Source: JANMDU01 sp031418715
Lineage (GTDB): Bacteria; Pseudomonadota; Gammaproteobacteria; Burkholderiales; Burkholderiaceae_C
Reading direction: 5' to 3'
Assembly (NCBI GenBank): GCA_031418715.1
Contig: JANOJL010000045.1
Coordinates: 62,001-126,000, forward strand
Length of the DNA stretch: 64,000 nt
The notes beneath the pieces were generated by a model. That model did no database searches and was not told the DNA's origin. It saw only the letters and a list, made by a program, of their open reading frames with translations. This document shows, in pieces, positions 42,846 to 51,839 of the stretch (position 1 is its first letter; the number at the start of each line of letters is the position of its first letter). Made by a program: the position numbers and the translations under genes.

Positions 42846-44563
42846 CCACCCCCACGTTTGACTACATCATCATCGGCGCAGGCACGGCGGGCTGTTTGCT
42901 GGCCAATCGGCTGAGTGCTGATCCGAATAAACGTGTCTTGCTGATCGAAGCGGGGCAGGCGGATAACTATCACTGGATTCATATTCCTGTGGGTTATCTG
43001 TATTGCATCGGTAATCCACGCACCGATTGGCTTTATCAAACCGAGAAAGACGCCGGGCTCAATGGGCGGCAGCTGCGCTATCCGCGCGGCAAGACATTGG
43101 GTGGCTGCAGCTCGATCAACGGCATGATCTACATGCGCGGACAAGCGCGGGATTACGACAGCTGGGCCTCAAGCACGGGCGATGCGGATTGGAGCTGGAA
43201 GAGCAACTTGCCCGACTTCATGGCGCATGAAGATCACTATAAATTAGATAGCAAAGAACGCAAGAAATATAACGGGAAACTGCCTAAAAGTCTTGAAGAT
43301 TTCGCCTTGATGCACGGCCACCCCAGCAACTCTGGCGCCGCTAAGAGCACCGGCGAATGGCGCATAGAAAAGCAGCGTCTGAGCTGGGAGATTTTGGATG
43401 CTTTTTCACAAGCTGCGCAGCAAGCGGGCATCCCAGCGAGCGAAGATTTCAACACCGGAGACAACGAAGGTGTGGGCTATTTTGAGGTGAACCAAAAGAG
43501 TGGCTTACGCTGGAATGCGGCGAAGGCGTTTTTGCGCCCCACCTGCTATGGTCGCCCCAATTTTGAAATGTGGACAGGTGCGCAAGTGGCAAAACTGCTG
43601 CTAGAGACCACGCCCAGTGGTCAACAGCGCTGCACCGGTGTGCAGGTGTGGAACGGCAAAGAAATGATCACAGCGCATGCCACGGGCGAGGTGATTTTGA
43701 GCGCAGGCGCGGTCGGCAGTCCGCAGATTTTGCAGCTCTCTGGCATTGGCGATGCACCTGCTTTGAAAGAGGCTGGTGTTGAGCCGCTGGTCGATTTGAA
43801 AGGCGTGGGTGCGAATCTACAAGACCATCTGCAAATTCGCGCGGTGTACAAAGTGCAGGGCGTGAAAACGCTCAACACGATGGCGAATTCTCTGTGGGGC
43901 AAGGCCATGATCGGCTTGGAATACGCGCTCAAACGCACCGGCCCGATGAGCATGGCGCCCAGCCAGCTCGGGGCGTTCACGCGCTCAGGCCCCAGCCAAC
44001 CGCATGCGAATTTGGAGTATCACGTGCAGCCGCTGAGCCTGGATGCTTTTGGCGATCCGCTACACAGCTTCCCGGCATTTACCGCGAGTGTGTGCAACCT
44101 CAACCCGACGAGCCGAGGCACGATCTCGCTCAAAACGAATCGTTTTGAAGACGCCCCCGCGATTGCGCCGAACTACCTCAGCACCGAGGCCGATCGAAAA
44201 GTCGCCGCAGACAGCCTGCGCGTCACACGCCGCATCGCTGCTCAGCCTGCCTTGGCGAAATACAAACCCGAGGAATTCAAGCCCGGCGTGAAGTACCAAA
44301 GCGATGATGAATTGGCAAAGCTCGCAGGCGATATCGCCACCACGATCTTCCACCCCGTGGGCACAGCCAAGATGGGGCGGGACGATGACGCAAGTGCCGT
44401 GGTCGATTCGCATCTGCGTGTACGCGATGGCAAAGGCGGCCGCGTGCAAGGCCTGCGCGTGGTGGACGCGAGCGTCATGCCTAGCATCACCAGTGGCAAC
44501 ACCAATTCGCCCACGTTGATGATTGCCGAGAAAGCGGCGCGTTGGATCGCCAGTGGGATTTGA
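42842..44563 (+). CDS. GMC-family FAD-dependent alcohol/choline dehydrogenase
   Basis: The protein has 573 residues. The FAD motif is YIIIGAGTAGCLLANRLS, with GMC signature 1 near GGCSSINGMIYMRGQ and signature 2 GAVGSPQILQLSGIG. The catalytic His/Asn fit IFHPVGTAKMG and GNTNSPTLM at the end. The family oxidises primary alcohols such as choline or medium-chain alkanols with a membrane electron acceptor. Co-translation with mmsA suggests it makes an aldehyde for that enzyme. Residues about 131-150 (YKLDSKERKKYNGKLPKSLE) are encoded by repeat copy 10, in the loop where relatives have a short variable link. Confidence 0.9.
   Translation: MTTPTFDYIIIGAGTAGCLLANRLSADPNKRVLLIEAGQADNYHWIHIPVGYLYCIGNPRTDWLYQTEKDAGLNGRQLRYPRGKTLGGCSSINGMIYMRGQARDYDSWASSTGDADWSWKSNLPDFMAHEDHYKLDSKERKKYNGKLPKSLEDFALMHGHPSNSGAAKSTGEWRIEKQRLSWEILDAFSQAAQQAGIPASEDFNTGDNEGVGYFEVNQKSGLRWNAAKAFLRPTCYGRPNFEMWTGAQVAKLLLETTPSGQQRCTGVQVWNGKEMITAHATGEVILSAGAVGSPQILQLSGIGDAPALKEAGVEPLVDLKGVGANLQDHLQIRAVYKVQGVKTLNTMANSLWGKAMIGLEYALKRTGPMSMAPSQLGAFTRSGPSQPHANLEYHVQPLSLDAFGDPLHSFPAFTASVCNLNPTSRGTISLKTNRFEDAPAIAPNYLSTEADRKVAADSLRVTRRIAAQPALAKYKPEEFKPGVKYQSDDELAKLAGDIATTIFHPVGTAKMGRDDDASAVVDSHLRVRDGKGGRVQGLRVVDASVMPSITSGNTNSPTLMIAEKAARWIASGI
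43232..43290 (-). repeat. dispersed repeat, copy 10, inside the GMC gene
   Basis: In minus sense: TTTTAGGCAG, CCCGTTATATTTCTTGCG, TTTGCTATC, AATTTATAGTGATC. The right half matches copy 12 closely. It lies antisense to the gene and keeps the frame. Confidence 0.75.
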
Positions 44564-44719
44564 TCGGCTGACGAACGCTGGCAGCAGGGAAAATCCGGAT
44601 GGTCAAGAACTGTCTTGCCGTTTACATTGTGGGCACTTCTGCTCATCATTATGAGCAAGAGGGCTTGAGGAGACATAAGTAGTACAGCCCGGCGATCTCC
44701 GGCCACCTGCACACAACAG

Positions 44720-44748
44720 AAAGCCAGCCTACCCGGCTGGCTTTTTTC
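44720..44748 (+). terminator. terminator of the mmsA-GMC operon
   Basis: AAGCCAGC/GCTGGCTT stem followed by six T on the + strand, about 160 bp after the GMC stop. The space between, 44564-44719, has a small CTCAT/ATGAG hairpin but no gene. Confidence 0.85.
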
Positions 44749-44809
44749 TTTCTCTTGGCCGTACTGTTTGCAGGGCCGTCTGCGTCTTCGCTTTCGGGGT
44801 TTTTCTGGT

Positions 44810-46081
44810 TCAACCCAGCTCAGCAGACTCCAACGCAATCGCCTTGCGAGAGTACCCATCCAAAATTGCAGCACGTGAGTTGAATTTTTTGGAGGCTAGC
44901 GCCAATTCAGCCGCTTCGTGCAGCACATCTTGCGCCATTGAAAAACTGTCAAACTCGCCTGCGTGGCTTGTATTGACTTGGCGGCGGCGTGCTTCACGCC
45001 CGCTCGCCACCCGCGCCACGCCTACGCCGATGTCCGCACGAAATTCACGCGGATCGCTGCTGAATGCATTCAGCACATAAGGCCTGCGCACACCCGCAGC
45101 CAACCGCAGGCCAAGTGTGCGCAAATAACTCGGCTGTTTAACGCTGTCGAGCACCACCACAAAGCTTGTATCGCTGTAGCGCCCCACAGCAGAGGCTGAC
45201 CCGCCCTGCTGGCGAATGCGCGCTGCCATCCCGTAGATCACCTGCTCCAGCCCGTTGTGACCAAACTCTTGCCGCAGCAAGGCCGTGTTGTAAATCTCCA
45301 CACAAATCACCGCCAGCTCTTTGCGATTGCGTCTTGCGCGAGCAATCGCATCGTCGACCTTGCGAATAAAAGCCACGCCCGTCAATAGCTGAGTGAGTAA
45401 ATCTTTCTCGCGGCTAGCTGCCAGCGCACGGCTCATGCGGCGGTGAACTGAATGACGACGCTTCATGGTGTGGCAAATCAGCACCACATACATCGCCGCA
45501 CACACCGCAGCGATCGCTTGAAGTAAAAAATTATCTTGAAGCGCGCCCAACGACAAGCCATAGATACCCAACACAGCAAAAATCATCGCTGCGCAAGCAA
45601 TCGTCATGGGCAGCGCAAATCGATCACCCAGCAGCCAGGCACGCAATGTGAGCCAAAAAGCCACCAAAGTTGCCAAGACCGCACCCGCAGCAACCCAAGC
45701 CAGCGCCTGCCGTTGATCAGGCCATGCTTGCGCCAACAGGAAGCTGGCGCATACCCACATCACGCCAAGTAAGCCCCGATCCACAGTCGCATCGCGTTGT
45801 TCTGCACGCAAGAAATTGCGCAAACCCATGGCGGAGTAAGCGGCGGCTACCGAGCCAAGGCCCATCACCAAACGCATCTCCATCATCGGGTCGATGCCCT
45901 TGAAAAGTGCAACGGCAAGCCCGCTACCAAACATCACGAAAGCGCCGCACACCAACACAAACAGCACTGTTTGTATGCCAAAAAGTGCGCGGTTGTAAGC
46001 CACATAAAACAGTGACAAGCAGGCATATGAAAAGTAAATACCGATGCAACCGCTCCACAAAGCGATTTCAGATGGGCTCAT
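44810..46081 (-). CDS. membrane protein with degenerate GGDEF domain
   Basis: The protein has 423 residues. Seven or so membrane helices fill about 1-205, followed by a GGDEF-like domain of about 225-385 (LLTQLLTGVAFIRKVDDAIARARR ... LAVICVEIYN). The active-site motif is lost: YSDTSF at 302-307 stands where GGDEF should be (AVGRYSDTSFVVVLD). It therefore should not make c-di-GMP and may instead act as a receptor or scaffold. No EAL domain or inhibitory site is seen. Monocistronic, upstream region 46082-46219 empty. Confidence 0.8.
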   Translation of the reverse strand: MSPSEIALWSGCIGIYFSYACLSLFYVAYNRALFGIQTVLFVLVCGAFVMFGSGLAVALFKGIDPMMEMRLVMGLGSVAAAYSAMGLRNFLRAEQRDATVDRGLLGVMWVCASFLLAQAWPDQRQALAWVAAGAVLATLVAFWLTLRAWLLGDRFALPMTIACAAMIFAVLGIYGLSLGALQDNFLLQAIAAVCAAMYVVLICHTMKRRHSVHRRMSRALAASREKDLLTQLLTGVAFIRKVDDAIARARRNRKELAVICVEIYNTALLRQEFGHNGLEQVIYGMAARIRQQGGSASAVGRYSDTSFVVVLDSVKQPSYLRTLGLRLAAGVRRPYVLNAFSSDPREFRADIGVGVARVASGREARRRQVNTSHAGEFDSFSMAQDVLHEAAELALASKKFNSRAAILDGYSRKAIALESAELG

Positions 46082-46219
46082 GGCGACCTCTCACTAGGCG
46101 CATGATGGCTAGAACCGGGGGGGGTAGAAGTAACAAGCATTTAAAACTAATTTTAGACTTGAGAGGCGCAACCAAGCGGATCATTGGGAAAATGAGATGG
46201 CTCTGCTACCCGACGACTT

Positions 46220-47125
46220 TCAGCGCTGCCAGAAGCTGGCCTGCGCATAATGATGTTTCAAAAAATCCACCCACAGGCGCACGCGAAGCGGCAAATGTTT
46301 GCGCTGCGGAAACACCGCATAAATGCCATTCGGCGGCGCTGCAAAATCCTCCAGCAAGCTCACCAGTAGGCCACTCTCGATCTCCTTGGCCACCTCCCAA
46401 GTGCTGCGCCAAGCAATCCCGTGGCCTGCCAAACACCAGTCGTGCAGCACCTGCCCATCAGAGCAATCCAGTGGCCCGCCGGGGCGCAGATGCTCCACTT
46501 GGCCCTCCACCGTGAAGGCCCAACCGCGTGATTGGGAAGCGTCTGATGAGAGCATCAAACAATCATGGCGGTGCAAGTCTTGCGGATGCGCAGGCTGGCC
46601 GCGTTGTTTCACATACGCTGGCGTGGCTACGCAAAGCCGCCGGTTGTCGGCCAAACGCACGCTCACGAGTGAAGAATCCGGCATATCACCCACGCGCACC
46701 GCGCAATCAAAGCCTTCGCCAGCGAGATCGACTACGCGGTCTGAGAGATTGAGCGAAACGGTGACCTCATTGTGTTGTCCACGAAATTGCGGCACGAGTG
46801 GCGCGACGTGTCTGCGGCCAAAACCCGCTGGCGCAGTGATCCGCAAATGCCCACTGGCCTTCACGCCGCCTGCGCTCACACTGGCTTCGGCGTTGTGCAG
46901 ATCAGCGAGCACGCGTTGGCAGTCTTCCAAAAACGCGCTGCCTTCATGCGTGAGCGTGATGCGCCGCGTGGTGCGAACCATGAGTTTGACGCCGAGCCGC
47001 TCCTCTAATGCATCCAGCCTACGCCCAATGATGGCCGCAGCCACGCCTTCGGTCTGCGCAGCCGCCGTTAAACTGCCTTTGGCTACGACAGAGGTGAAGG
47101 TTTCGATTTGTTTGAATTTGTCCAC
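46220..47125 (-). CDS. LysR-family transcriptional regulator
   Basis: The protein has 301 residues. The winged helix (QIETFTSVVAKGSLTAAAQ ... GRRLDALEERLGVKL) is followed by the effector domain of the AaeR/DsdC-like 'CrgA' group (HLRITAPAGFGRRHVAPLVP, VDLAGEGFDCAVRVGDMPDS). Such regulators often control an adjacent divergent gene, but none is found here, so its target is unknown. Gene-free space on both sides is short. Confidence 0.88.
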   Translation of the reverse strand: MDKFKQIETFTSVVAKGSLTAAAQTEGVAAAIIGRRLDALEERLGVKLMVRTTRRITLTHEGSAFLEDCQRVLADLHNAEASVSAGGVKASGHLRITAPAGFGRRHVAPLVPQFRGQHNEVTVSLNLSDRVVDLAGEGFDCAVRVGDMPDSSLVSVRLADNRRLCVATPAYVKQRGQPAHPQDLHRHDCLMLSSDASQSRGWAFTVEGQVEHLRPGGPLDCSDGQVLHDWCLAGHGIAWRSTWEVAKEIESGLLVSLLEDFAAPPNGIYAVFPQRKHLPLRVRLWVDFLKHHYAQASFWQR

Positions 47126-47266
47126 TCGGTATTATGTGTTCGGCTTTGCTTTTATATTCTGAGCATTTTGCAGCGCTTGTAGGCTGTGGGGTGGCGTGCT
47201 AAGGGCTGCGGGAGCCATCGTTGAGCGCTATCGTTTGAGTGCAAACAACCCAAAATCCTTAAAAAT

Positions 47267-48640
47267 TCAAGCCCTTAAAGCCAACTCAGCAGCCAAGCCA
47301 ATGTAGCTTCCCGGCGTCATGGCCAGCAGTCGCTCTTTATCCGCCGCAGGAATCTCCAGCGAACGAATCAGTGCATGCAAATCTTCTTTGCGCACCACTT
47401 TACCGCGCGTCACTTCTTTGAGTTTTTCGTAAGCCCCCGCCACGTTATATCGCCGCATCACCGTTTGAATGGGCTCAGCCAACACTTCCCAGCTCGTATC
47501 CAAATCAAGCGCTAGCGCCTCTTCATTCAACTCTAACTTATGAAGGCCAACAAGAAGAGATTGATAAGCCAACACCGCATATCCCATAGCCACGCCCATG
47601 TTGCGCAATACGGTGGAATCGGTCAGATCACGCTGCCAGCGGGAGATCGGCAACTTCTCGCTCAGGTGCTTGAGCAAGGCATTGGCCAAACCCAGATTAC
47701 CTTCGGCATTTTCAAAATCAATCGGATTGACCTTGTGTGGCATGGTCGATGAGCCAATCTCGCCAGCTTTCAAACGCTGCTTGAAATAGCCCAAAGAAAT
47801 ATAGCCCCACACATCGCGAGCAAAGTCAATCAAGATCGTATCGGCGCGAGCGGTCGCGTCAAACAGCTCTGCCATGTAATCGTGTGGCTCGATTTGAATG
47901 CTGTAGGGCTGAAAAGTCAGACCTAGATCGTTTTCAATCACGCGACGTGAGAAGGCTTCCCAATCGATTTCTGGGTAGGCAGCCAAATGTGCATTGAAAT
48001 TGCCCACTGCGCCATTCATCTTGGCCATCAGCTTCACGCTGGCGATGCGGTCGCGTGCGGTTTCTAGGCGCACTAACACATTGGCGATTTCTTTGCCCAC
48101 CGTGGTCGGCGTGGCCGTCTGCCCATGCGTGCGGCTGAGCATCGGCACGGCTGCAAACTGGTGCGCCATTTCACGCAGTTTTTTCGTCAGTGCATCCAAA
48201 CCGGGTAGGAGCACTTGCTCGCGGGCGCTGCGCAGTTGCAGCGCATGCGAGGTGTTGTTGATGTCTTCACTGGTGCAAGCGAAATGCACATACTCTGAAG
48301 CCGCCTTCAACACAGGATGGCCTTCAAATTGCGCCTTGATCCAGTATTCCACCGCCTTCACATCGTGATTCGTGGTCTTCTCAATCTCCTTAATGGCTAG
48401 CGCATCACTTTCCGTGAAGTTGCTCACTAAGGCTCGCAGATAATCGCGCTCAGGCGAAGGCAATGGCGCAAATTCAGGCAAGCCCGCATCTGACAACGCA
48501 ATAAACCAAGCCACCTCCACCTCCACACGCCGATGCATATAGCCCAGTTCACTCATGAGTGGGCGCAGTTTGGCGAGCTTAGTTCCATAGCGACCGTCGA
48601 GCGGTGAGAGGGCATTGATGGGTTGGAGTGTTTGAGACAT
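47267..48640 (-). CDS. purB: adenylosuccinate lyase
   Basis: The protein has 457 residues, full length. Fumarase/aspartase-superfamily signature GSSTMPHKVNPIDFENAEGN (about 298-317), the catalytic His in SRTHGQTATPTTVGKE, and TSEDINNTSHALQLR are all present in the E. coli PurB wording. It catalyses two steps of purine synthesis: release of fumarate from SAICAR and from adenylosuccinate. Expected homotetramer in the cytoplasm. Stands alone here. The match of part of its code to the repeat family was checked and rejected. Confidence 0.97.
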   Translation of the reverse strand: MSQTLQPINALSPLDGRYGTKLAKLRPLMSELGYMHRRVEVEVAWFIALSDAGLPEFAPLPSPERDYLRALVSNFTESDALAIKEIEKTTNHDVKAVEYWIKAQFEGHPVLKAASEYVHFACTSEDINNTSHALQLRSAREQVLLPGLDALTKKLREMAHQFAAVPMLSRTHGQTATPTTVGKEIANVLVRLETARDRIASVKLMAKMNGAVGNFNAHLAAYPEIDWEAFSRRVIENDLGLTFQPYSIQIEPHDYMAELFDATARADTILIDFARDVWGYISLGYFKQRLKAGEIGSSTMPHKVNPIDFENAEGNLGLANALLKHLSEKLPISRWQRDLTDSTVLRNMGVAMGYAVLAYQSLLVGLHKLELNEEALALDLDTSWEVLAEPIQTVMRRYNVAGAYEKLKEVTRGKVVRKEDLHALIRSLEIPAADKERLLAMTPGSYIGLAAELALRA

Positions 48641-49007
48641 GTGAAATCTTTGTTCTTGGCGGGTAGGAATTTACCCTCTGATTCTAAAAGCCCTATGGAC
48701 CGCGGGTGTACACACCCATTTGTGTATCGTTTTGCAGATGTTGATAGCTATTAAATATATAGCTAACTACATAATACTGGCATGGCGAAAATCTGGATTG
48801 ATCTCAAACCATCATTATTTAATAGGCATCAAAGGCTTCAATAAGTAACTGATTAATCAACAAATAGACTGACTAGTATTTAAAAGGAATATTTGGTATA
48901 TAGTTAGGAGACTAACCGTTAATTGCTGCTAGATCGGTCTAGTGCAGACCGCTTTCAAAAGCACTGCGAATTTCTTTAACCTACGCTTTACTTTGAAAGG
49001 AAGCACC
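48641..49007. other. leader region of the fasciclin gene
   Basis: AT-rich with no gene. Near 48738-48785 a TAGCTATTAAATATATAGCT palindrome may be a strongly decayed copy of the dispersed repeat. A 6-bp perfect hairpin (CGGTCT/AGACCG at 48935-48951) lies 56 bp before the fasciclin start, and a GTTA/TAAC dyad is at 48903-48916. Confidence 0.4.
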
Positions 49008-49463
49008 ATGAAAAAATCTCTTCTCGCCCTCGCATTAGGTCTCGGTATGTCTTTCAGCACATTCGCTGCTGACATCGTCGATACCGCCGTCAAGGCTGGT
49101 AACTTCAAGACCTTGGTGGCTGCTGTGCAAGCAGCTGGCTTGGTTGACACCTTGAAAGGCGCAGGCCCATTCACCGTGTTTGCACCGACCGACGAAGCTT
49201 TTGCCAAAATCCCTAAAGACAAACTCGATGCTTTGTTGAAAGACAAAGCTGCTTTGAGCAAAATTTTGACGTACCACGTTGTGTCCGGCAAGGTCATGGC
49301 TAAAGACGTGAAAGCTGGCAAAGTCAAGACCGTACAAGGCCAAGAAATCACCCTCGCAACCACGGGCGGCGTGACGGTCGACGGCGCGAAAGTCATCGCC
49401 GCTGACGTGGCTGCCAGCAATGGCGTGATCCACGCGATCGACACGGTCATCATGCCGAAGTAA
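49008..49463 (+). CDS. exported fasciclin (FAS1)-domain protein
   Basis: The ATG at 49008, with AAAGGAAG upstream, gives 151 residues. The signal peptide is residues 1-20 (ending STFA). One FAS1 domain follows with both hallmark blocks: GPFTVFAPTDEAFAK (H1) and YHVVSGKV ... VIHAIDTVIMPK (H2). Single-domain bacterial FAS1 proteins are small secreted adhesion-type proteins. Strong codon bias in the gene (uniform GCT, AAA, AAC choice) suggests high expression. A strong terminator follows. Confidence 0.93.
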   Translation: MKKSLLALALGLGMSFSTFAADIVDTAVKAGNFKTLVAAVQAAGLVDTLKGAGPFTVFAPTDEAFAKIPKDKLDALLKDKAALSKILTYHVVSGKVMAKDVKAGKVKTVQGQEITLATTGGVTVDGAKVIAADVAASNGVIHAIDTVIMPK

Positions 49464-49484
49464 GCGCTGTTGTTTTATCTACAA

Positions 49485-49519
49485 AAACTCGCTGCATGAA
49501 AGTGCAGCGAGTTTTTTTA
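49485..49519 (+). terminator. terminator of the fasciclin gene
   Basis: A 12-bp stem (AAACTCGCTGCA/TGCAGCGAGTTT) with a 6-nt loop and a T-run on the + strand; the A-run on the left lets it work for the convergent LysR gene as well. Confidence 0.9.
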
Positions 49520-50431
49520 CTTTAGCTGCTTGAAAGCGCACTCCTTGAGTGAATGCGTTAGGTTGTCGAGCACATCAGATTCCAGATTCCAGCAATGCCA
49601 ATACAGCTGCACGGGCAGCGCAAACTCAGGCAGCAGATTGATAAATTCTCCACTGTCGAGCCAAGGTTGCACCGTGAGCTGCGGTAACACGCTCACTCCC
49701 CAACCATCGCGAACAGCGCGCACCTGAGCTTGCGAGCTGGGCACAAACAATTGCCTCAAACTCACGCGCTTCAAACCAAATGCTTTGGCGACGAACTCAG
49801 TCTGCATGTCGTCTTTGCGGTTGAAGGCAATGAAGGGCATTTGATGGAAATTATGTGCCGTGAGGCCTTTTTTAAGGTCAAATCGATCGGTAGTCGTTAT
49901 AGAATTTGCGCAAACTGCTATGTAATTCATAGCGCCAAGTGGTACCACTTTACAGCCGCGCAGCGCTTGCTTGAGCGTCGTGACACATCCGAGCACTTGG
50001 CCTTCGCGCAGCCATTCTTGCGTGAAATCCTGGTCGTCCGTGATGATCTCCAGCGGTAGACCTTCGCGAACCAGATCGCCCAACGCATCAAGCGCCCATG
50101 TGGCGATGCTGTCGGCGTTGATCGCAATACTCACGCGCTCCTCCTCCCGCCCGCCCGAGCTACTGGGCGCAAGTTCTTTCAAATCGCGCTCCAGATCGGC
50201 GCGCAAAAGGCGCATTTGCTTGGTGTGTTTGAGCAACAACTGGCCAGCCGACGTGGCTCTCAAAGGCCTGCTGCGAACGATCAACACAGTGCCCACAGCC
50301 GCCTCCAAAGAGCGCAGCCGCTGCGACACAGCCGATTGCGTGATCGACAGCCGCACCGCTGCGCGTTCAAAACCGCCCTCCTCGACAATAGCGGCAAGGC
50401 ATTCAAGGGCATCTGGGTCAAAAGTACTCAT
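49517..50431 (-). CDS. LysR-family regulator, ArgP (IciA)-like, with a repeat-encoded segment
   Basis: The ATG at 50431 (MSTFDPDALECL) gives 304 residues. The N-terminus (LAAIVEEGGFERAAVRLSIT, QSAVSQRLRSLE) and the C-terminal wording (GWGVSVLPQL) match ArgP, the arginine/lysine-responsive regulator. Residues about 165-188 (NYIAVCANSITTTDRFDLKK) are encoded by repeat copy 11 in antisense. The family usually has a similar number of residues there, so the element seems to replace rather than add. Divergent from the DadA-like gene with a perfect dyad between them. Confidence 0.87.
   Translation of the reverse strand: MSTFDPDALECLAAIVEEGGFERAAVRLSITQSAVSQRLRSLEAAVGTVLIVRSRPLRATSAGQLLLKHTKQMRLLRADLERDLKELAPSSSGGREEERVSIAINADSIATWALDALGDLVREGLPLEIITDDQDFTQEWLREGQVLGCVTTLKQALRGCKVVPLGAMNYIAVCANSITTTDRFDLKKGLTAHNFHQMPFIAFNRKDDMQTEFVAKAFGLKRVSLRQLFVPSSQAQVRAVRDGWGVSVLPQLTVQPWLDSGEFINLLPEFALPVQLYWHCWNLESDVLDNLTHSLKECAFKQLK
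49869..49937 (+). repeat. dispersed repeat, copy 11, inside the ArgP-like gene
   Basis: TTTTTAAGGTCAAATCG, GTCGTTATAGAATTTGCGCA, AACTGCTATGTAATTCATAG. Full-length copy opposite to the gene's direction; frame preserved. Confidence 0.88.
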
Positions 50432-50447
50432 GGCGTTTGATGTCTCC

Positions 50448-50462
50448 AGTATTAGCAATACT
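50448..50462. promoter_or_regulatory. perfect dyad between the ArgP-like and DadA-like genes
   Basis: AGTATT and AATACT are separated by AGC, 17 bp upstream of the ArgP-like start and 66 bp before the DadA-like start. It is a candidate LysR-type box for control of both genes. Confidence 0.55.
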
Positions 50463-50527
50463 GATGTTGAAACGAAGAGTTTAATTTCGCTGTTAATTGC
50501 CGTCAAGCTCGGGCATCATCAATACCC

Positions 50528-51835
50528 ATGAAAGTACTTGTTTTAGGCGCAGGCATTATTGGTGTAAGCACGGCGTGGCATTTGCTGCAAAACGGGCATG
50601 AAGTCATCTTGGTGGATCGACAAGCCGAGGCAGCCTGCGAGACCAGTTTTGCCAATGCAGCGCAAATCTCGGTGAGCTATTGCGAGCCATGGGCGAATAA
50701 AGATGCGCCACTCAAAGCTTTGAAGTGGATGTTTTCGGATGAAGCGCCTCTCTTGTTTCGCCCTCAAATGCCTTTTGGCAAAGGCTGGCATCAATATCGT
50801 TGGGGGCTGGAATTTTTAGCCAACTGCAGCGATGCTGCTTTTGAGCGCAACGTGGCGCAAATCGTGGCACTTGGACGCTACAGCCATGCAGCTTTGAAAG
50901 ATGCCGTCGAGCTAACGGGCATTCATTACAATCGCCTGGAAAAAGGCATTGCCCACATCTTCACAGATGAGCGCGCCTTTGCATCTGCCAACCAAGCCGC
51001 TGAACTGATGCGCCGACACGGCGTAGACCGCAAAGTGGTCAGCCGCGAAGAACTCCTTCGTATCGAGCCCGCCTTCAAGAATTTCGCCTCCCACATCGTA
51101 GGCGGCACCTACACTGCCAGCGATGAATCTGGCGATGCCCGTGATTTCACTCGCCAGCTCAGTGCGCATTGCGAACAGCTCGGCGCGCAAATACTTTTTG
51201 GCCACGATATTGTGAGCCTGCACAAGCTCGGTAACGCTATTGATTCAGTCGTCATTCGCGCACGTGCCACGGGCGTAGAGAGGTCAATCCATGCCGATGC
51301 GGTGGTGGTGGCCTGTGGCAGCTATTCTGCGCCGCTGCTCAGAAGCGTGGGCGTGAATCTGCCGGTCTATCCCGGCAAGGGCTACAGCGTCACACTGCCT
51401 CTGCTCAAGCCCGAAGCCGCGCCGCAAGTCTCCACGATTGACGACGAAAAGAAAATCGCCATGACGCGCTTGGGCAATTTTCTGCGCGTGGCCGGCACGA
51501 TTGAGGTGGGCGGCTACGACTTAGACCTAGACACACCACTCGCTCAAAAACGCTGCGAGATGCTCTTAAAACGTATCGAAGCCATCCTGCCCGGCGTGGC
51601 CGACACGCGCACGCCCGCGCAAGGCGGCAACCCGCAATACTGGTGCGGCTTGCGCCCAGCTACACCTACCAACATCCCTTTCATCGGCAAAACCAAGGTC
51701 AACAAACTCTGGGTCAACACTGGCCACGGCACGCTCGGCTGGACGCATGGCGCTGGCTCAGGCAAAGCGATTGCCGAATTGATTTCTGGCCGCAAGCCAG
51801 AGATGGCATTTAATTGCATGGGGCAGGCGGCATAA
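50528..51835 (+). CDS. dadA: D-amino acid dehydrogenase (DadA-type)
   Basis: The protein has 435 residues, the usual DadA length. The dinucleotide motif is VLVLGAGIIGVSTAWHLLQ, with the DadA blocks AACETSFANAAQISVSYCEP, YPGKGYSVTLP, YWCGLRPATPTNIPFIG and WVNTGHGTLGWTHGAGSGK. It oxidises D-alanine and other D-amino acids at the inner membrane face, giving electrons to ubiquinone. It matches classical DadA more closely than the paralogue at 9541-10749. Divergent from an ArgP-like regulator that probably senses the amino acid. Confidence 0.93.
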   Translation: MKVLVLGAGIIGVSTAWHLLQNGHEVILVDRQAEAACETSFANAAQISVSYCEPWANKDAPLKALKWMFSDEAPLLFRPQMPFGKGWHQYRWGLEFLANCSDAAFERNVAQIVALGRYSHAALKDAVELTGIHYNRLEKGIAHIFTDERAFASANQAAELMRRHGVDRKVVSREELLRIEPAFKNFASHIVGGTYTASDESGDARDFTRQLSAHCEQLGAQILFGHDIVSLHKLGNAIDSVVIRARATGVERSIHADAVVVACGSYSAPLLRSVGVNLPVYPGKGYSVTLPLLKPEAAPQVSTIDDEKKIAMTRLGNFLRVAGTIEVGGYDLDLDTPLAQKRCEMLLKRIEAILPGVADTRTPAQGGNPQYWCGLRPATPTNIPFIGKTKVNKLWVNTGHGTLGWTHGAGSGKAIAELISGRKPEMAFNCMGQAA

Positions 51836-51839
51836 AGGC

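Noticed and set aside
47520..47580. Apparent repeat-like stretch inside purB
   Set aside because: The encoded residues are the normal conserved PurB segment, so the resemblance to the repeat is chance.
48738..48790. Possible sixteenth copy of the dispersed repeat
   Set aside because: Only the AT-rich palindromic arm is similar; the CCGTTATA and TGCGCAG cores are missing.
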